NCBI RefSeq assembly: GCF_000312385.1
Contig: NZ_HE997626.1
Span: 1,898,718-1,962,717 of the forward strand
DNA from: Tsukamurella sp. 1534
GTDB taxonomy: Bacteria > Actinomycetota > Actinomycetes > Mycobacteriales > Mycobacteriaceae
Reading direction: 5' to 3'
Length of the DNA: 64,000 nucleotides
Below are positions 10,501 through 19,027 of the stretch, in pieces; the first letter of the stretch is position 1, and every line of letters starts with the position of its first letter. The notes beneath the pieces were generated by a model. That model searched no databases. It was not told where the DNA came from and saw nothing but the letters and a program-made list of their open reading frames with translations. A program made the translations under genes and the position numbers.

Positions 10501-11451
10501 GCGCAGGCCGCTCTCCGCGGCGACGGCCAGCGCGGCCGGGGTCGCCTCGGGCGCCACGGTGAGCGGCAGCGCCGCGATCCACGCAGCGGAGAGGGGTGAG
10601 CTCATCGTCGTGGAGGAGCGGCCCAGCACGGGCACGCCCACCGTCACGTCCCGCGCGCCGGTGAGACGCGCGGTGTACGCGGCGATCGCGGCGACGGTCC
10701 ACGGGGCCCAGGGCGTGGGCACGGTGCCCACGTCGACGGTGCGTCCGGCGTGGAGCGGGCCGACGGTCGCGGGGGCGTCGCCCTCGGACCAGCTGCTCAG
10801 GGGCCGGGGCACCTCCGGCGGGCCGTCCGGCTCGCCGGAGGTCTCCGGCGCGGGGAGCGCCTCGGGCGTGATCAGCCGCGAGCGGGGCGGCTCGGACCCG
10901 GCGGCGAGAGCGGCGTAGAGCTGCCCGATGCGCCGCCGGATCAGGGCGTACCCGTACCCGTCGAGCACGAGGTGGTGCGCCCACAGGCACCAGGCCGTGC
11001 GCGGTCCCGACGGGTCCTCGATGTCCACCACCAGCGCGCCCATCAGGCGCTCGCCGGCGGGATCCAGCGTCTCGCCGGCCGCCCGATGGAACAACCGGCG
11101 TGCGGCGTCCGCGTCCGCGACGGTCGTCCTGTCGACCAGGGCGACGGCGTCCGGATCGGCGGTGCGCACGGGCGCGCCCCGCTCTTCGGCGAAGCGGACA
11201 CGGGCCAGCCCGGACTCGTCGAGGGCGCGCCGGGTCGCCTCGGCGAGCAGGGCCGCGTCGGCGTGTCCGCCGAGGTACGCCGCCTCGGCGGTGGTGTACA
11301 CGGCGGGACGCGCGGCGGCGTGATGCCCCAGCCAGAGGTCCTGCGCGGCCGCGTTCAGGCTGGTGGCCTGCGCGGATCCGGTCCCGGAGTCGATCGTGGA
11401 AATGGCGTTCCCCTTGTGGTCCGATGATGTGGGTGTGGTCCCGCTGTCCAT
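4564..11451 (-). CDS. Two-module NRPS, C-A(Thr)-T-C-A-T-TE
   Basis: A 2295-residue siderophore peptide synthetase. Domains in order: condensation (HHLVLDG near residue 159), adenylation (YTSGSTGTPKG near 569), carrier (GGHSLL near 954), condensation (HHIIGDESS near 1134), adenylation (YTSGSTGRPKG near 1604), carrier (GGHSLL near 1980) and thioesterase (GWSLGG near 2113). I read the first adenylation code as DFWNVGMVHK, one residue from the threonine code DFWNIGMVHK. The second reads DLWGMGAVNK, which I cannot assign; given the neighbouring ornithine hydroxylase and formyltransferase, a modified ornithine is the likely substrate. The thioesterase makes this the last NRPS. The ATG lies 1 bp from a strong IdeR box with TAGCCT 8 nt upstream, so the mRNA may be leaderless. 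Confidence 0.95.
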   Translation of the reverse strand: MDSGTTPTSSDHKGNAISTIDSGTGSAQATSLNAAAQDLWLGHHAAARPAVYTTAEAAYLGGHADAALLAEATRRALDESGLARVRFAEERGAPVRTADPDAVALVDRTTVADADAARRLFHRAAGETLDPAGERLMGALVVDIEDPSGPRTAWCLWAHHLVLDGYGYALIRRRIGQLYAALAAGSEPPRSRLITPEALPAPETSGEPDGPPEVPRPLSSWSEGDAPATVGPLHAGRTVDVGTVPTPWAPWTVAAIAAYTARLTGARDVTVGVPVLGRSSTTMSSPLSAAWIAALPLTVAPEATPAALAVAAESGLRAVAAGAHHRTGAGVLVNVKPFSSTLPIPGGTPEFDVLAEGPIADVSITVESLHTDAGPRLRIDLAANPDVYTAPEVAGHADRLADFATAFFADPDVPVGAIDWFTEDDARAWASATGGRTLVDAFDERAAETPDAPAVLAPDGSAVSYERLRADSENLAVRLRDAGVVTGDLVQISVPRGPEVVTAILGVLRAGAAYLPVDPGTPSARADFIVSDAGPTAVVREGGAVAPLTSNPDAARVPPGTAYVIYTSGSTGTPKGVPIGHRNVLRLFTATAMRFKPSDRWIMFHSYAFDFAVWELWGALLHGGAVVVPSRDDVTDPARVAGLVERHGVTVLNQTPAAFYALQHELSGAAAERLRYIVFGGERLEPARLRPWFDRVGDHVTGSGPALVNMYGITETTVHVTEHVLRETDGPASIIGRPLSDLRTYVLDDARDPVPPGRIGEMYVAGPGLSAGYLGRADLTAERFVPDPFGDGRMYRTGDRARITPGGLLEYVGRTDDQVQLRGHRIEPAEIDAAAIDHPDVAGAVTVLTPLPSGDEGLVTYVLAPAGAEAAVHAHLGARLPGYMVPALVIPLTAFPLTVNGKVDKRALPAPSFGAAGAGDPHATGLLADVCAAFADVTGVDAVHPDAGFFALGGHSLLAVRLVRRLAELPGLEAVRLADVFASPTPRAIAALSDGTAGTAAGPAAGPVAGSAGTDPTPLSPAQERLWLLSRLEGADAYLLGLVLRPSDGSALDVDAAVAALGDVARRQESLRTRFPVIDGAPVQEVLTWSPRPTAVDDVRAAVAEALERGFDLATAPPVRTFAAPEGIGVAMHHIIGDESSRQRFTEEFRRAYAARRADDRPEDWPADAPTYRDVTLWRREGAGGEETERDIEFWCGALADAPTEPAWRTDFPRPALPSGAGSVVRRSLGATEHRRLRTVAEDADASVFMALHAALAVTLRCFGAGDDLCLGTPVAGRDHPSTDPLIGCFVNTVVLRTHLGDAVSFEDVLAHVRERDLGAFAHSGTPFDAVVDAVNPPRASGRHPLFQVMLSHWADSPTDAAMTPELVGTDTAKFDLSFRCVETADENGAAGVAIDLEYSTELFTSSTARRLLDRFLLALADLPAAPTAPLASVDLLTTAERDDLRAWSHPTHDEPAREFSEVFLPVARADLGAEALVCGGTRFTYGGVLAWTDALGAHLVSLGVGLGDVVGIALPRGAEMIAAVVAVLRAGAAYVPLDPSYPEDRLADMIDDAAPKVILGDPAFVAAFAPGGALAGTGNGASVESLRRQAPSPDDLAYLIYTSGSTGRPKGVEVAHRGIADLLVLQRDVIGMGPHTRALHFSSISFDLGFWQMMWGLCSGGALVVAREDDRLPGRPLLDVIEAERVNFVGVPPSFAAAFPPDADLAPGIDLMLGAEKLTPSLIARFAPGRRLFNAYGPTECTVNATLATIPPEHTGPVPIGPPDPGMRGYVLDEDLRPVPPGTVGELYLGGPSVALGYRNRPDQTAERFLDDPFVSGGRMYRTSDLVWWGEDGQLYFGGRADSQVKVRGFRIELGEIESVIGADESVADVAVAVLGERIVAYVTTVVGVSFDADSLTRRARSRLPQYMVPAIFVPLPEFPRLPNGKVDLKSLPEPASAHKISGRGPRTPREERVCAMFARALGLDAVGIDDNFFDLGGHSLLAARLMTEIGAEFGVTATVATLFAAPTVGELVARLESGAGEEDSGLGPVLPFRTKGDGAPVFCFHPAGGISWGYAGLLRHLDESFPLYGIQASNLATGARPPGTLREMALEYLERMREVAPHGPYHLVGWSLGGVVAHAIAAELQAAGEPVGVVAMLDSFPSDAWPSVPTEQDALAALLYMVGYDPQPLVDKGITRQAVIDVLQSEGSALAGITEVTPNAMIDNFANAVNLEAEPYQAVVDGDLVFFTAARDPATSATYPLWRPYFTGAIANHDVDCEHKDMTQPGPIAEIGRTLNSALLRAEERNTGDAERY

Positions 11452-11452
11452 C

Positions 11453-11471
11453 TTTGGTTAGGCTAACCGGC
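11453..11471. promoter_or_regulatory. IdeR/DmdR iron box over the NRPS promoter
   Basis: TTTGGTTAGGCTAACCGGC matches 15-16 of 19 consensus positions, with a perfect GGTTAGGCTAACC core. On the NRPS strand it covers TAGCCT, 8 nt before the NRPS ATG. Bound repressor would therefore block the -10 region directly. Confidence 0.85.
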
Positions 11472-11650
11472 AGTGAGGACGCTGCCCCACTCGCGGGGTG
11501 CGCGCATCGAGCGCAGACCGCGGCGGGTCGGGGACGTGTCGGCCCGAGGGCCGGCGGCGGGGATCTCCAGGGCCGCGGCGGCGCCGCACCGGACAGTCCC
11601 TGTGGCGACTGACACAGCGGATTTCCTCTCAGCGGTTGGACTCTGGTTGC

Positions 11651-11669
11651 ATAGGTATGCCTATCCTAT
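11651..11669. promoter_or_regulatory. IdeR/DmdR iron box of the nine-gene operon
   Basis: ATAGGTATGCCTATCCTAT matches about 15 of 19 positions of the iron box. It lies 33 bp before the ATG of the ornithine monooxygenase gene and should control the whole rightward biosynthesis and export operon. Confidence 0.82.
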
Positions 11670-11701
11670 CCAGAGTGCGTTCGGGAAGTGAATGGAGACT
11701 C

Positions 11702-13015
11702 ATGGCACAGCAGGGAACCACCGCCGATGTAGTCGGCATCGGGGCAGGACCGTCGAACCTCGCGCTCGCCGCGGTGGTCGACGAGCACAACCGTGCGGGC
11801 CGCCCCCGGATCTCCATGGAGATCTTCGAACGCAAGCCGGCCTTCGCCTGGCACCCGGGCATGCTGCTCGACGGGGCCACCATGCAGGTGGCGTTCCTCA
11901 AGGACCTGGCCACGCTGCGCAACCCGCGCAGCCCGTTCAGCTTCCTCAGCTACCTCGAGGCCCGTGAGCGGCTCGTGGACTTCGTCAACCATCAGACCTT
12001 CTTCCCCACGCGGGTCGAGTTCACGGACTACCTGCAGTGGGTGGCCGGGGCCGTCGACGCGCGCATCGACTACGGCACCGAGGTGGTGGCCGTGGAGCGC
12101 GCGGAGGAGCACGCGGCCGACGGTGCGCGGTGGGTCGTCGACTACTCGGGGCCCGACGGCGCCGGGCGCCTGCGCGCGCGATCCGTCGTCGTGGCCACCG
12201 GGCTGCGCGAGCGGCTGCCCGCGTGGGCCACCGAGGGCCCGCGCCTGTTCCACAACCACCGGCTGCTCGAGCACCTCGGGGCGGCCGCGTTCGACCCGCA
12301 CGGCGAGCACCGGTTCCTGGTGGTCGGCGGCGGCCAGAGCGCCGCCGAGGTGGTGCAGCATCTGCATCGCGAATTCCCCTCCGCCGTCGTGGAATCCGCG
12401 TTCAACTCGTACGGGTTCCAGCCCGCCGACGACAGCCCGTTCGCCAACCGGGTCTTCGACCCCGACGCCGTCGACGACTTCTACGACGCCCCCGACGCCG
12501 TGCGCACCGAGCTGATGGAACGGCACGCCACCACGAACTACGGCTGCGTCGACCTCGAGCTGATCAACGAGCTGTACGCCGCCGAGTACCAGGAGAAGGT
12601 GACCGGCCGCCGCCGACTGCGGTTCCGGCCGGCGACCACGATCACTTCGGCGATCACCGCGGACGACGGGATCACCGTCGCGCTGCACGACCGGCTGTCC
12701 GGGGCGGAGTCCACCGAGCGGTACACGGCCGTGGTGTGCGCCACGGGGTTCCGGTCCACCGGCGTCTCCGAGGTGCTGTCGGGCTGGGACGTCGACGCGG
12801 ACCGCACATCGGTCGCCCGCGACTACCGCCTCCTCGTCGACGGGGAGCCCGTCCCCGGGCTGTACGTACAGGGCGCGACCGAGGCCACCCACGGCCTGGG
12901 CTCCACCCTCCTGTCCAACGTCGCCGTTCGTGCCGGAGAGATCCTCGACGGCATCGAACGCGAATCGGCTTCCGCCGAAGCCGGCTTGACCGTCACCGTC
13001 GCGAAGGGAGCATGA
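11702..13015 (+). CDS. L-ornithine N5-monooxygenase
   Basis: A 437-residue flavin N-hydroxylating monooxygenase that converts L-ornithine to N5-hydroxyornithine using FAD and NADPH, the first step toward the hydroxamate iron ligand. Motifs visible: FAD-binding GIGAGPSNLALA near residue 11, the substrate-channel region HPGMLLDGATMQVAFLKDL near 50-70, NADPH-binding VVGGGQSAAEV near 205, and the C-terminal VVCATGFRST near 345. ATG 11702 was chosen over longer in-frame starts because those overlap the iron box, and GGAG precedes it. It is the first gene of a nine-gene operon; its stop overlaps the formyltransferase start. The close match to lysine hydroxylases leaves a small chance of lysine as substrate. 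Confidence 0.93.
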   Translation: MAQQGTTADVVGIGAGPSNLALAAVVDEHNRAGRPRISMEIFERKPAFAWHPGMLLDGATMQVAFLKDLATLRNPRSPFSFLSYLEARERLVDFVNHQTFFPTRVEFTDYLQWVAGAVDARIDYGTEVVAVERAEEHAADGARWVVDYSGPDGAGRLRARSVVVATGLRERLPAWATEGPRLFHNHRLLEHLGAAAFDPHGEHRFLVVGGGQSAAEVVQHLHREFPSAVVESAFNSYGFQPADDSPFANRVFDPDAVDDFYDAPDAVRTELMERHATTNYGCVDLELINELYAAEYQEKVTGRRRLRFRPATTITSAITADDGITVALHDRLSGAESTERYTAVVCATGFRSTGVSEVLSGWDVDADRTSVARDYRLLVDGEPVPGLYVQGATEATHGLGSTLLSNVAVRAGEILDGIERESASAEAGLTVTVAKGA

Positions 13016-13950
13016 TGCGCGTCGTCACCTTCGGTTTCCAGACCTGGGGCCATCGCACGCTGTCCGCCGTCCTCGACGCGGGGCACGAGGTCACCCTCGC
13101 GGTGACCCACCCCGTCTCGAACAACCCGTACGAGATGATGTGGAACGACTCCGTCGAGGAGCTCGCCACCAGCCGCGGTGTGCCCGTGCACCTGGCGAAG
13201 AAGCCCGACGAGGCCCTCTACGAGGCCGTCACCGAGGCCCGGCCGGACATCATCGTCGCCAACAACTGGCGCACCTGGCTGCCCGAGTCGATCTACGCGA
13301 TGCCGCGCATGGGCACCCTGAACATCCACGATTCGCTGCTCCCGAAGTACGCCGGGTTCTCCCCGCTGATCTGGGCGCTGATCAACGGCGAGACCCACGT
13401 GGGCGTCACCGCGCACCTCATGGACGCGGGCCTCGACACCGGGCCGATCATCGCGCAGGAGTCCGTGGCCGTGGGGCCGCAGGACCGCACCGTCGACCTG
13501 TTCCACCGCACCGTCGACCTGATCGGGCCGCTGGTGACCCGCGCGCTCGGTGAGCTCGAAGCCGGTACCGCCCAGCCGATCCCGCAGGATCCGGCCTCGG
13601 CCACCTACTTCCACAAGCGCTCCGACGACGACAGCCGGATCGACTGGTCCTGGCCCGCCGACGCCATCGAGCGGCTCATCCGCGCGCAATCGGATCCCTA
13701 TCCGAACGCGCACACCGTGTTCCGGGGCGAGCGGCTCGCGATCACAGCGGCGTCGGTGTCCCACAAGCGGTACGGGGGCACTCCCGGGCGCGTGTGCGTA
13801 CCCGACGGCGAGGGCATCGCCGTGGTCGCCGGCCCCGACGCGTGGCGCGGGGGCAACCCGGCCCTCGTCGTGGAGCGGGTCCGCACCGCCGACGGCGCCG
13901 AGCACCCCGCCGCGAAGGTCCTCGGGGATTCCGGAGCGTATCTCGGCTGA
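13012..13950 (+). CDS. N5-hydroxyornithine formyltransferase
   Basis: A 312-residue protein of the methionyl-tRNA formyltransferase family, here expected to transfer a formyl group from 10-formyl-tetrahydrofolate to N5-hydroxyornithine. The catalytic Asn, His and Asp pattern is seen in [32 protein letters not shown] and [14 protein letters not shown]. The second and fourth genes of formyl-hydroxamate siderophore clusters (coelichelin, rhodochelin) are of this type, and this gene directly follows the ornithine hydroxylase with an ATGA overlap. An adjacent ATG at 13015 is an alternative start. A true tRNA formyltransferase would be expected in a housekeeping setting, so the siderophore role is favoured. 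Confidence 0.9.
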   Translation: MMRVVTFGFQTWGHRTLSAVLDAGHEVTLAVTHPVSNNPYEMMWNDSVEELATSRGVPVHLAKKPDEALYEAVTEARPDIIVANNWRTWLPESIYAMPRMGTLNIHDSLLPKYAGFSPLIWALINGETHVGVTAHLMDAGLDTGPIIAQESVAVGPQDRTVDLFHRTVDLIGPLVTRALGELEAGTAQPIPQDPASATYFHKRSDDDSRIDWSWPADAIERLIRAQSDPYPNAHTVFRGERLAITAASVSHKRYGGTPGRVCVPDGEGIAVVAGPDAWRGGNPALVVERVRTADGAEHPAAKVLGDSGAYLG

Positions 13951-13951
13951 C

Positions 13952-15610
13952 ATGACTGACAGACCCACGACCGGAGCCAGGGCCGACAGCGTCGTCGGCG
14001 TCCCGGCGATCGACGGCGACACCAGCCCGCGCACCCTGCTGTGGCGCGCGATGACGGCGCACCCGAAGTACATGGTGCCCGCGGTGGCGCTGTCGGCGCT
14101 GCACCAGGTGGGCGAGATGCTCGTGCCCGTGGTCGTCGGCAAGGCGGTCGACCAGGGCGTCGCGCCCGGGGACGGCGGGGTTCTGCTGCGGTGGATCCTG
14201 GTACTCGGCGTGACGTTCGCGGTGCTGTCGTTGAGTTTCCGCTACGCGTCGCGACTGGGCTGGATCGCGATGAACTTCGTGGACCACGCGCTGCGCATGC
14301 GGATCAGCGACCGCATCCTGGACCCGCACGGTCTCGGCGGCCCGAAGCGGATGCCGGGCGAACTGCTGTCCATCTCCTCCGCGGACACCAACGCCGTCGC
14401 CCGCAGCAAGGGCGTGCTGATCTACCCGATCGGCAACATGGTGGGCATCGTGTTCGCCGCCGTCGTGCTGTTCACCATCTCCTGGCCGCTCGGCGTCGCG
14501 ACCCTGCTCGGGGCCGTCGTCGTGGTGGTCCTCTCCGACAAGATCGGCGGGCCGCTCTCCGCGCGGGTCGCCGGGCAGCAGCGCGAGGCGGCGGGCGCCG
14601 CCGGGACCGCGGCCGACCTCATGCACGGCGTGCGGGTGGTCAAGGGCCTCGGCGCCGAGGACGCCGCCGTCGAGAGGTACCGGCTGCGCTCGCAGCGCGC
14701 CCTGGCGGCGACGCTGCAGGCCAACCGCGCCTCCGCCGCGCTCTCGGGCACCCTCACCGTGGTGGGCGGGATCTTCGTCGCCGGGATCGCGCTCATCGCG
14801 GGGCTGCAGGCCGTGGCGGGCGACATCACCATCGGCCAGCTCATCACCGTGATCGGCCTCGCCCAGCTGATCACCGAACCCATCAACTTCATCGGGCGCG
14901 TGGCCAGCGTCATGTGGGCCTCGGGCAAGGCCTCCGCCGCCCGCGTGCTGTCCGTGCTGCAGGCACCGTCGCTCCTGCCCGACCAGGGCGACGCCGACGT
15001 GCCGCACGGCCCGATCGTCCTGCGCCTCGGCGACGACGAGGTGACCGTGCCGCAGGGTGGTCTCTCGGTGCTCGACGTGCCGCCGGCGCACGCCTCCGCC
15101 GCCACCGCCGCGCTGTCGCTCGCCGAGGTGCCCGACGCGGGCGCGGCACGTGTCGGAGGCCTCGACGTGCGCGGCATCGCGCCCGCGCGGCTGCGCGAAT
15201 CCGTGCTCGTGGCGCCGCATCTCGGCGACCTGTTCGACGGGACCGTGCTGCAGAACGTCGAACTCGGCGCCGGCCGCGCCGGGCGCGAGCGGACGGTCAC
15301 CGTCGACGCCGCAGTGCTCGCCGCCGGCCTCGACGACCTCATCGCCGACGACGCCCTCGACAACGAGGTCGGGGAGGGCGGCACCGCGCTGTCCGGCGGG
15401 CAGCGGCAGCGGGTGGCGCTCGCGCGCGCCCTGTACGCCGATCCCGACGTCCTGGTGCTCGACGACCCGACCACCGCCGTCGACTCCGTCACCGAGGCCG
15501 CCGTCGTGGAGCGGGTGACCCGGCTCCGGGCCGGCCGCACCACCGTCGTGTTCACCGGATCGCCCGCATGGCTCGCCGCCGCCGCGTCCGGCGAGGAGGT
15601 GACCGCGTGA
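13952..15610 (+). CDS. Half-ABC transporter with degenerate nucleotide-binding domain
   Basis: A 552-residue fused transmembrane plus ATPase half-transporter. Membrane segments cover roughly residues 30-320. The ATPase part has a perfect signature [15 protein letters not shown] and a Walker B ending [12 protein letters not shown]. The Walker A loop is gone, however: the segment between SVLDVPP and ATAALSL has no GxxGxGKST. The Q-loop glutamine and the switch histidine ([11 protein letters not shown]) are also missing, and the catalytic Glu is Asp. It cannot bind ATP normally at its own Walker A face but can complete the partner's site. It pairs with the next gene, whose GTG overlaps its stop. 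Such pairs in siderophore clusters export the product or, as in IrtAB, import it; direction here is not proven. Confidence 0.9.
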   Translation: MTDRPTTGARADSVVGVPAIDGDTSPRTLLWRAMTAHPKYMVPAVALSALHQVGEMLVPVVVGKAVDQGVAPGDGGVLLRWILVLGVTFAVLSLSFRYASRLGWIAMNFVDHALRMRISDRILDPHGLGGPKRMPGELLSISSADTNAVARSKGVLIYPIGNMVGIVFAAVVLFTISWPLGVATLLGAVVVVVLSDKIGGPLSARVAGQQREAAGAAGTAADLMHGVRVVKGLGAEDAAVERYRLRSQRALAATLQANRASAALSGTLTVVGGIFVAGIALIAGLQAVAGDITIGQLITVIGLAQLITEPINFIGRVASVMWASGKASAARVLSVLQAPSLLPDQGDADVPHGPIVLRLGDDEVTVPQGGLSVLDVPPAHASAATAALSLAEVPDAGAARVGGLDVRGIAPARLRESVLVAPHLGDLFDGTVLQNVELGAGRAGRERTVTVDAAVLAAGLDDLIADDALDNEVGEGGTALSGGQRQRVALARALYADPDVLVLDDPTTAVDSVTEAAVVERVTRLRAGRTTVVFTGSPAWLAAAASGEEVTA

Positions 15611-17412
15611 CCGCCGCTGAACGGACCACGCCCGCGCAGCTGACCGTCGCGAGCACGGCGCAGGTGCGCGCCGTGGTGGGCGAGGCGGCACGCCCGCTGC
15701 GCGCCCGGTTCCTGGCGGCGTTCGTCCTGCTCGTCGGCGGAGCGTCGGCCGCGCTCGTCGCGCCCCGGCTCATGGGCTCCATCGTGGACCTCGCCCGCTC
15801 CGGGCACTCCATCCTCGGCGCCACCGGCGCTGCGGCCGTGTGGATCTCGGGCGCCGCGATGCTCGCTGCCACCGCCGCGTCCGCGCTGCTCACCGCCTAC
15901 GGCTTCGTGCTCATGGCGGGCGCCGTGGACCGCGTGATAGCCCGGCTCCGCGAGCGCGTGATCGACAGCGGGATGCACCTGCCGCTCGCGCGCCTCGAAC
16001 GGGTGGGCCCGGGTGACCTCATCGCCCGCACCACCGACGACGTCACCGTGCTCACGCAGACGGTCAACGAGACGCTGCCCGCGATCACCGGGGCCGGCTT
16101 CGCGGTGGCGGTGACCCTGGTCGGGATGGCCGTGCTGGACTGGCGTTTCGTGCTCGTGGCCCTGGTCCTGGCGCCCGTGTACTACTTCGCGATCCGTCGG
16201 TACCGGCGGCAGGCGCCCGCGCAGTACCTCGAGGAACGGCGGCATCGCGGGCGCCGCGCCGCCGAGTTGCTGGCGTCCGTCCGCGGCCTCCCGACGGTCC
16301 GCGCGTTCGGGCTGCAGGGGGATCGCCGGGCCCGGATCAGCGAACACTCCTGGGCGGTGGTGCGGTTGGCCGTGACCATCCGGATCATCAACAACCGGTT
16401 GTTCGGCCAGATCAACTTCGCCGAATGGCTCGGTATGACCCTGCTGCTGGCCATCGGCTTCCAACTGGTGCGGGACGGCGCCGTGACCGTCGGCGCCGTC
16501 ACGGCGGCCACCCTGTACTTCCTGCGGCTGTTCGGGCCGATCGGTCAGCTCATGCTGGTGGTCGACCCCATCTCGTCGGCCACCGCGTCGCTGCAGCGCG
16601 TGGTGGGCGTGATCGTCGAGAACGAGGGCGCCGACGGGGCCGCCGGCGCGGACCGGGACGGGGACCGGGCACACGGCGAACTCCGGGTCCGCGGCCTGCG
16701 TTTCGCCTACGGCGACCGCGAGGTGCTGCACGACGTGGACCTCGCCGTACCCGCCGGCCGCACCGTCGCCGTGGTCGGCGCATCCGGCGCCGGGAAGTCG
16801 ACGCTCGCCGCGATCCTCGCCGGCGCCCGCCCGGCGGGCGCCGGCGCGGTGCTGCTCGACGGCGCCGATATCGCCGACCTCGCGCCGGCGTCGCGCGCCC
16901 GGCAGATCTGCCTGGTCACGCAGGACGTGCACGTGTTCGCGGGCACCGTGGCCGACGACCTGCGGCTGGCCGCGCCCGGCGCCACCGACGACGAGCTGCG
17001 CGCCGCGCTCGCCGTCGCCGGGCTCGAACTCGACCTCGACCGCGAGGTCGGCGCCCAGGCCGGGGCGCTCACCCCCGTCCAGGCGCAGCAGGTGGCCCTG
17101 GCCCGCGTCGCCCTCCTCGACCCGCCGGTGGTCGTTCTCGACGAGGCCACCGCGGAGGCCGGGTCCGCCGGCGCCGCCGAACTGGAGGACGCCGCGCAGA
17201 GGATCACCCGCGGCCGCACCGCCGTGGTCGTCGCGCACCGTCTGGCCCAGGCCGCGCGCGCCGACGAGGTGGTGCTGATGGCCGACGGACGGGTGATCGA
17301 GCGGGGGCCGCACCCCGAGCTCGTCGCCGCCGGCGGAGCGTACGCGGAACTCTGGGCCGCGTGGTCGCGCGGCCGCGAACGACTCAGCCCACCGAGAGGA
17401 ACCGACGAATGA
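15607..17412 (+). CDS. Half-ABC transporter, partner with intact Walker A but degenerate signature
   Basis: A 601-residue half-transporter with six expected membrane segments (about residues 25-310) and a C-terminal ATPase. Walker A is intact ([16 protein letters not shown]), as are the Q-loop ([11 protein letters not shown]), Walker B with catalytic Glu ([10 protein letters not shown]) and the switch His (VVVAHRLA). The signature, normally LSGGQ, is LTPVQ. The defects are thus the mirror image of those in the preceding half-transporter, leaving exactly one complete composite ATP site in a heterodimer. The gene overlaps its neighbours by 4 bp on each side (GTGA and ATGA) within the iron-regulated operon. 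Function is siderophore transport by context; export seems more likely because dedicated import lipoproteins exist elsewhere in the locus. Confidence 0.9.
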   Translation: MTAAERTTPAQLTVASTAQVRAVVGEAARPLRARFLAAFVLLVGGASAALVAPRLMGSIVDLARSGHSILGATGAAAVWISGAAMLAATAASALLTAYGFVLMAGAVDRVIARLRERVIDSGMHLPLARLERVGPGDLIARTTDDVTVLTQTVNETLPAITGAGFAVAVTLVGMAVLDWRFVLVALVLAPVYYFAIRRYRRQAPAQYLEERRHRGRRAAELLASVRGLPTVRAFGLQGDRRARISEHSWAVVRLAVTIRIINNRLFGQINFAEWLGMTLLLAIGFQLVRDGAVTVGAVTAATLYFLRLFGPIGQLMLVVDPISSATASLQRVVGVIVENEGADGAAGADRDGDRAHGELRVRGLRFAYGDREVLHDVDLAVPAGRTVAVVGASGAGKSTLAAILAGARPAGAGAVLLDGADIADLAPASRARQICLVTQDVHVFAGTVADDLRLAAPGATDDELRAALAVAGLELDLDREVGAQAGALTPVQAQQVALARVALLDPPVVVLDEATAEAGSAGAAELEDAAQRITRGRTAVVVAHRLAQAARADEVVLMADGRVIERGPHPELVAAGGAYAELWAAWSRGRERLSPPRGTDE

Positions 17413-18278
17413 CCGCACGCATCGACCACCGCGGCCGGCATCTGGAGCGCATCGCCGAGGTGCGCGCCGGCGACGCGGACGGCGCCGACCGGGTGCCGTA
17501 CCCCATCGGCCTGCGCAGGCTGGAGGTGCTGCGCACCCGCCGCCTCGGCAGCGCCCTGATCCGGGTGACGCTCGGCGGGGCGGAGCTCGACGGCTTCCAG
17601 ACCCACGCGGCGGACGACCACGTGAAGTTCGTGCTGCCGGGCGAGGACGGCGTGCTGACGCTGCCCGAGCAGAACGGCCTCATGCTGCACTGGCCGCGCG
17701 ACCCGCGGCCCACCACCCGCGAGTACACGGTGCGGCGGTACGACGCCGAGGCGGGCGAACTCGACATCGACATCGCGCTGCACCGCGGCGGCCTGGGCTC
17801 GGACTGGGCGGAGGCCGTGAACCCCGGCGACGCCGTGCACGTCGCGGGCCCGCCCGGCGGCGTGGTGGTGCCGCCGATCTACACCCGCTATCTGCTGGTG
17901 GGAGACATCACGGCGCTGCCCGCCGTCGACCGGTGGCTCGAGGAGCTGCCGCGCGACGCCCGCGGCTGGGCCCTCATCGAGGTGGCCGACGCCGCCGAGG
18001 AGATCCGGCTGGACCCGCCGCCCGGCTTCGAGGTGCGCTGGTGCCACCGCGGCGACGCCGCCCCCGGCACCTCCGACGTGCTGGAACGCGCCGTCGCCGA
18101 GCTGCCGCAGGAGGTGCCCGACGGTGAGCGGTGGTACGTCTGGCTCGCCGGGGAGGCGGGGGTGCTCAAGCCGCTGCGCCGCTGGGTCGTGAGCGCGTGG
18201 AAGCCCGCCAAGCGGGACGTGGACATCACGGGCTACTGGAAACTGGGCGTCGCCGACTTCGACGAGGACGATCACTGA
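17409..18278 (+). CDS. Siderophore-interacting protein (second copy)
   Basis: A 289-residue cytosolic SIP-family flavoprotein likely to reduce the ferric siderophore and free its iron. Family features are the beta-barrel segment IRVTLGGAELDGFQ, the FAD motif TTREYTVRRYDAEAGELDID, VAGPPGG near residue 145, the nucleotide half starting RYLLVGDITALPAVDRWLE, and the C-terminal YVWLAGEAGVLKPLRRW followed by DITGYWKLG. It has the classic TTREYTVRR motif, unlike the SIP at 2576-3472, which has the looser GHRNYSVRA. It overlaps the ABC gene upstream (ATGA) and entA downstream by 1 bp. In mycobacteria a SIP domain is fused to IrtA, so this adjacency to the ABC pair fits a linked transport and reduction step. 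Confidence 0.92.
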   Translation: MTARIDHRGRHLERIAEVRAGDADGADRVPYPIGLRRLEVLRTRRLGSALIRVTLGGAELDGFQTHAADDHVKFVLPGEDGVLTLPEQNGLMLHWPRDPRPTTREYTVRRYDAEAGELDIDIALHRGGLGSDWAEAVNPGDAVHVAGPPGGVVVPPIYTRYLLVGDITALPAVDRWLEELPRDARGWALIEVADAAEEIRLDPPPGFEVRWCHRGDAAPGTSDVLERAVAELPQEVPDGERWYVWLAGEAGVLKPLRRWVVSAWKPAKRDVDITGYWKLGVADFDEDDH

Positions 18279-19027
18279 TGCACTCGTTCGTCACCGGCGC
18301 CGCGTCCGGGATCGGCGCGGCCACCGCGCTGCGGCTCGCGCAGCACGGCCCCGTCGCCCTCGCGGACAAGGACGCCGACGGACTGGTCGCGACCGCCCGC
18401 GCCGTGTCCGCCGCCGGCGGCTCCGCCACCTCGCACGTCCTCGACGTCACGGACGCCGCCGATGTGGCCGCGGCCCTCGACGCCGCGGAACGCGCCCGCG
18501 GCCCCGTCGACGCGCTCGCGCACTGCGCCGGGATCCTGGTCGCGGGACCGGTTCTCGAGACCCCGGACGCCGACTGGTCCGCCGCGATCGCCGTGAACCT
18601 CACCGGCACGGTCACGGTGCTCACCGCGGCGGCGCGGCGTATGGCCGCCCGCGGCGCGGGCGCCGCGGTGGTGGTCGGTTCGAACGCGGGCAACGGTCCC
18701 CGAGTCGGGCTCGGCGCCTACGGCGCCTCGAAGGCCGCCGCGCACAACGCATCCCTCACCCTCGCGCTCGAACTCGCCGGCAGCGGCGTCCGGATCAACG
18801 TGGTGGCCCCGGGCTCCACCGCGACGCCGATGCAGACCGCGTTCGGCGGTGAGGCCGCCGCGGATGCGGCCGTCGTGGGCGACCTGTCCCGGCACCGGCT
18901 CGGAATCCCGCTGGGGCGCATCGCCGATCCCGAGGACATCGCCGGGGCGATCGACTACCTGCTCTCGCCCGCCGCGCGGCACGTGACCGCGCAGGTACTG
19001 ACCGTGGACGGAGGCGCCACCGTATGA
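18278..19027 (+). CDS. entA: 2,3-dihydro-2,3-dihydroxybenzoate dehydrogenase
   Basis: A 249-residue short-chain dehydrogenase that oxidises 2,3-dihydro-2,3-dihydroxybenzoate to 2,3-dihydroxybenzoate with NAD. The Rossmann motif TGAASGIGAATAL starts at residue 6. The active-site Ser lies in VVVGSNAGNGPR, the YxxxK motif is YGASK, and the C-terminus carries the usual LTVDGGA. The short N-terminus is typical of EntA and DhbA. The family alone would not fix the substrate; the call rests on its place directly before entE, entB and entC. Confidence 0.9.
   Translation: MHSFVTGAASGIGAATALRLAQHGPVALADKDADGLVATARAVSAAGGSATSHVLDVTDAADVAAALDAAERARGPVDALAHCAGILVAGPVLETPDADWSAAIAVNLTGTVTVLTAAARRMAARGAGAAVVVGSNAGNGPRVGLGAYGASKAAAHNASLTLALELAGSGVRINVVAPGSTATPMQTAFGGEAAADAAVVGDLSRHRLGIPLGRIADPEDIAGAIDYLLSPAARHVTAQVLTVDGGATV

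Noticed and set aside
5512-10599. A 1695-codon open frame on the plus strand opposite the large NRPS.
   Set aside because: It is a mirror of GC-rich NRPS codons; the translation is low-complexity Arg/Gly/Pro with no domain, and the opposite strand has a full NRPS.
11498-11701. Longer N-terminus for the ornithine monooxygenase.
   Set aside because: It would cover the iron box at 11651-11669 and adds a low-complexity Arg-rich stretch; the ATG at 11702 has GGAG upstream and a normal family N-terminus.
14422-17418. A 998-codon open frame on the minus strand opposite the ABC transporter genes.
   Set aside because: No recognisable domain, Arg/His/Gly-rich composition and complete overlap with two clear ABC half-transporters.
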